From assembly GCF_004337985.1 (NCBI RefSeq), contig NC_043744.1, positions 2,888,408 through 2,952,407 on the forward strand: a DNA stretch of 64,000 bases, given 5' to 3'. The notes under the pieces are model-generated. The model was given only the letters and a program-made list of their open reading frames with translations, had not been told where the DNA came from and searched no databases. Position 1 is the first letter of the stretch; the number at the start of each line of letters is the position of its first letter. The position numbers and the translations under genes are program-made. This document shows positions 60,528-64,000 of the stretch, piece after piece. The DNA comes from Pyricularia pennisetigena (taxonomy: Eukaryota; Ascomycota; Sordariomycetes; Magnaporthales; Pyriculariaceae).

Positions 60528-61996
60528 TGTGATGTGTGTGTGGTGTATTAAGTTAATACAGAAAAGAAAACGATAGAACAGAAATGAAGGGTATGTTTTG
60601 TTACAAAGCGCAAGAAAGAAGTAGGTTCGTTTTTGGTGTCGTGATGAAAAGACGGGATGGATGATGTGTTGAAGAACAGAAGGGAGCGCCAGAAAATCTT
60701 TCGCGAAAAAATATAGCTGCACGGTCTGCGCCGTCAATGGAAGCTCAGGGAATTGCGAGTGGGGCGCTGGAGCTGCCGGAATGAATCGGGTGGGTCCCGA
60801 TAAAATTCTTTGCACAATACACGTGACTGATGCTGATAGCAAGACATGTTCATGCTGGCTTGGCTGGACAAAAGGGAGGCGGGCTACGGCAAAAAGCAGC
60901 TGCTGGGTTTGCAGGTATGAAAGGGCATGAATCTCATTAGTAATCTAATGTCAAAAGAATTTTACTGCATCAACTTCGTTGAGGCGAAACTCTTATCAAT
61001 CAACAACAACTTGCTGCTAAATCTTGACACGTTCTCCATGTTACATATTTATCACCACTTGGGTGTATCAACCAACTCTGGTGTAGCGATTCTCATATCG
61101 GTTGTCTCAAGGAGAAATACTACTGTTATGTAGGCATACTGAAGTTTCCGGAAATTCCTTCCATAATATGCATGGCGCCGCTTGGGTTGAGCAAAGTTGC
61201 AGCTTTCTTAGTCTTGCGTAACGAAATAAGCAACCAACCTCTTCCTTGCCCCTCAAGTTACCCCGTCCGTTGTTTGCCCATAGGTAAGGTGGTCTAGGTA
61301 GTGTGCTCATACCCTTCCTTCGTTCAGCCTGAACCTTACGCCCAGGGCAGGCAAGACGCTTTGCCTCGCCTCACGTTGGCAACATGTGCTATGGCCCTAT
61401 GGACGAATAAGAGCCAACATTGGCCTTAGTTGCTTTATGTTGTTCCCTGCATTTTTGTCACAACGCATTGTCTGTTCTACAACCAGCGTCTGTGATCACA
61501 AAAGCCAAGCACTGCTAGACACTGCTGCTCCGAAGGGTATTTTATCGTCGTTTTCCCTGTCGTCCGTCGCCTGTGTCCACCCTAGCTCTTTACCTACGTC
61601 GAAAGTAGTAATTACCTCCCTAGCCTGTGGGCACTAGCATTGTGGATTTCAAGTCAAGTTAATTTCGGCCCACCGTATGCAATAAAGTCGATTCTCCCGG
61701 TTGCCGTACTGTGATTACGTCGTATTGTACCGCTGACTGAATCCCGCGTTCCCCACGTTCAGCCAAACGACCAAACAGCTGGAATCGACATCACCACAAC
61801 CTCAATACTGTAGTGACATACATAAGACACCGATCGGCTGCTGTACCTGCCAAACCGGGTGACTCTGCGCAACTACGCAGGTATCTTTTTTTCCCTTAGC
61901 TGAAAGAACTTGAGTTTCCCGCGCCTTGATCAAACATCGAACTACGTCGATCGAAATCAGAACCCGTCTTGCAACCAACCATCGTCGGCGGCGCCA
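60528..61996. promoter_or_regulatory. Divergent region between SSC1 and the DUF2415 gene
   Basis: 1.5 kb holding both promoters. Apart from the putative heat-shock dyad at 60700-60707 nothing specific is recognised. No extra gene is supported. Confidence 0.4.
60700..60707. promoter_or_regulatory. Possible heat-shock element dyad (TTCnnGAA) upstream of SSC1
   Basis: TTCGCGAA lies about 175 bp upstream of the SSC1 ATG, with a further GAA eight bases to the left in roughly HSE spacing. Mitochondrial Hsp70 genes are Hsf1 targets in yeasts, so this is plausible but rests on a short motif. Confidence 0.35.
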
Positions 61997-64000
61997 ATGA
62001 GCATGGCCGTGACGGAGAGCACCCCGTATGTTTTTTTTTATTCTCCCAAACGTCGCTTGCAACCGTTACAAGACCTGAAGCTTCGTATATTTGTAACCTT
62101 GATGTTGTACCTTTTCTATTAGCGTTCATTGATGCTAACACACCCGCTTATGTACCACAGCCTATGTGCGACGGAGACCCTCATTTCGAAACGAAAGCGA
62201 CGCCATTACCGCACTTCAGTCGTCCCGATGTGCGTTCCGTCCCCTCACAACCTCCATCGCCGGCACACTGCTCACTGATAATATGAAATGGTAGACACTG
62301 GCAGCTTCGGTCATTAATCGGTAGTGGTCGCGATGGGATCATCTATTTCGCCACTGGTAATGGCAACCTCCACCTGCAAAGGCTAGACACCAAGTCTCTC
62401 GAGACCGAAACCATACAACTTTTATCCTTCTCCCCCCGCTGTCTCGTGGCTCAAAATGGATGGGTTTGCTGCGGTGGGGAGACGGGTGAGTTCGTTGCCG
62501 TACAGGTCGAACATCAAAATACTAATCGCAGAGGCTCCTTGCCTGATCGAAATTCTTCCCCTATACCTTTTGCCACCGGCAGGTCCGATGCATCGATGAT
62601 ACAATTCCCACGTTCCCACCTCATTGCGCCCATGCCGCGGAATAAGGTTTACGGCAAGGAGCGCGTCAATTGTATAACGCTATGGTTCCCGCAAGACTAC
62701 GTACAATCGCACGAACGTGCTTACAAGTCGCCGGTTGCTGTGCTAGCAAACAACGATAAGCACGTTACCATTGTTGATCTCCAGACCATGGACAGTATCG
62801 ACACTCTACAGTACCCAGACTGTGTGAATCGAGCACTCATCTCTCCCGATGGACAGCTCCTCGTTGCGGTCGGTGACGACCCGTATCTCTACGTTCATGA
62901 GCGCATGGATACGCCCGAAACTAGCCCGGGGGATGATGTATCAATGGAGCGGTCCATATGCTCTTGGAACCTAGTGCAAAAGGTCCATTTGAAAAGCCAG
63001 AAGAAGCATGACAAATCAGATCATCGCGGTAGTTTTGCCGCTTGCTTCTCTAACACAGGCTCATATCTCGCAGTAGGGACACAGTATGGCATGATCTCTA
63101 TATTTGAAACATCTGCCCTATTAGAACATGGGGAGGACGCGCTTCGCGCCTACTTCCCCTCTTCAAGGCCAGCAGCCGAGAATGCCTCTCCTCATGACCC
63201 TCTTTCGGCCCTGGGTGCAGTGCGGGAGATGGCATTTTCCCCCGGCCCACATGACATTCTGGCGTGGTCGGAAGACCGTGGCCGAGCGGGGGTTGCGGAC
63301 TTGCGCTCCGGATTCGCCACACGTCAAATACTCTATCTCGATGGACAAGACAAGGCCATGGAGCATTTGGATATAGCTGACAAGAGCGTTATTGACCCAA
63401 GAAGATTGGACCCACATACGTCCCGATCTGGCACAGTGGCTGGGGATCTACTAAGAACGCCGGATACTTCGGATTCTGGAGGCCAGCGTACTCGTCAAGA
63501 GGACAGTTACCAAAGCCCGCTGACCGGAGAAGAAACCCAGGTTCTGGAGGCGCTGCAGGAGCATAGGAGACGGCGAGAACAGCGAGCGGCGGCGGCTCGA
63601 GAATTGATGAGACACCGATACAGTTCGACAACTACAACCCCATATTTAGCGAGGGTTGGCGCAACGGCTGGGGCGGAGTCGAGGTCGGCAGTACCACCGC
63701 CGCCTGCCCAGTTGACCGACAGCGAGAGAGAACGGGAAGCGGAACGTCGCATGACCAGGGCGCGAACAGCGCGTGGGATAGAGCCGAGGCCAGCACTACC
63801 TCCGGCGCCTGCTCAGTTGACCGACAGTGAGAGAGCACGCTGGGAATCGGAACGTCGCGATGCGTTGGCCGACTTTTTAATCAGTGAGGCGACTAATCGT
63901 ACCGAGGAACCATCACGCCTTGGTGGGCAAATATTGAACCCCGTCACTAGAGTATATCTGCAGCAAGTACAGCAGAGGAATGCACGCGAGGAGCGCCTTT
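61997..64000 (+). CDS. WD40-like DUF2415-domain protein (3' end outside window)
   Basis: Exons are 61997-62025, 62161-62229 and 62295 to beyond 64000, with introns of 135 and 65 nt. The three exons join in phase to give an N-terminus MSMAVTESTP, then RRHYRTSVVPIHWQLRSLIG. The third exon stays open to the window edge, about 600 residues so far. The body has beta-propeller-like strands (for example PVAVLANNDKHVTIVDL and GSYLAVGTQYGMISIFE). The DUF2415 signature VREMAFSPGPHDILAWSEDRGR is at about 63221-63285. After it comes an Arg/Glu/Ala-rich, disordered region with a near-perfect 34-residue tandem repeat (63698-63860) built on PPAQLTDSER. Function of this fungal family is not established. The start is the ATG that makes all splice phases agree. 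Confidence 0.85.
63690..63865 (+). repeat. Intragenic tandem repeat in the DUF2415 gene
   Basis: Two copies of a unit of about 102 bp (34 codons), each containing PAQLTDSER followed by ERR-rich sequence. The bases are slightly diverged between copies (for example GACCGACAGCGAGAGAG and GACCGACAGTGAGAGAG), so the duplication is not brand new. Confidence 0.8.

Noticed and set aside
62485..62505. GTGAGT to CAG resembling an intron within the DUF2415 gene
   Set aside because: It would be only about 20 nt long. The reading frame through it is open and conserved-looking.

Overview
The window is nuclear DNA from a filamentous ascomycete, most likely a Sordariomycete. Genes are protein-coding and carry short introns (mostly about 50-130 nt) with GTAAGT/GTGAGT donors, CTAAC/CTGAC-like branch sites and CAG/TAG acceptors. 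Intergenic spaces are long, and one DNA transposon has decayed into AT-rich sequence in the pattern of repeat-induced point mutation (RIP). Products and gene sizes match conserved Pezizomycotina families. The exact genus cannot be fixed from this sequence alone. No CRISPR array, rRNA, tRNA or bacterial-style operon was seen.

0-8 kb: the 3' part of a very large ankyrin-repeat/coiled-coil gene, a decayed SRPK-type protein kinase pseudogene, and an uncharacterised eight-pass membrane protein. 8-16 kb: housekeeping genes, with QNS1 (NAD+ synthetase, 8 exons) divergent from DBP10 (ribosome-biogenesis DEAD-box helicase), followed by a DNAJC8/Spf31-like spliceosomal J-protein. 16-19 kb: a 1.88-kb RIP-degraded Fot1/pogo-type element with near-perfect terminal inverted repeats and TA flanks, a separate 15-bp inverted repeat, then a tiny two-exon gene for a 69-aa protein. 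19.8-22.9 kb: no recognisable gene.

23-34 kb: a MATE-family transporter gene containing a 7-nt microexon, a single-pass membrane protein of unknown function, a BSP-family putative metallopeptidase, and the CLASP-type microtubule protein STU1. 33.8-39.1 kb: a 5.3-kb gene-poor stretch upstream of a LIM-LIM-RhoGAP (Rga1-like) polarity regulator. 44-49 kb: FYV7 (rRNA processing) divergent from an Atos-family (DUF4210 plus Chromosome_seg) protein.

49-64 kb: a 1309-aa pentatricopeptide-repeat protein (probably mitochondrial), SRP68 of the signal recognition particle, mitochondrial Hsp70 (SSC1), and the 5' two-thirds or so of a WD40-like DUF2415 protein that runs off the right edge. The genes are mostly independent housekeeping functions: NAD synthesis, ribosome assembly, splicing, protein targeting and import, cytoskeleton and polarity. 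No convincing gene cluster or novel defence system is visible. The least explained pieces are the ankyrin/coiled-coil protein, the membrane proteins at 5.6-7.4 kb and 26.7-27.9 kb, and the 69-aa protein.
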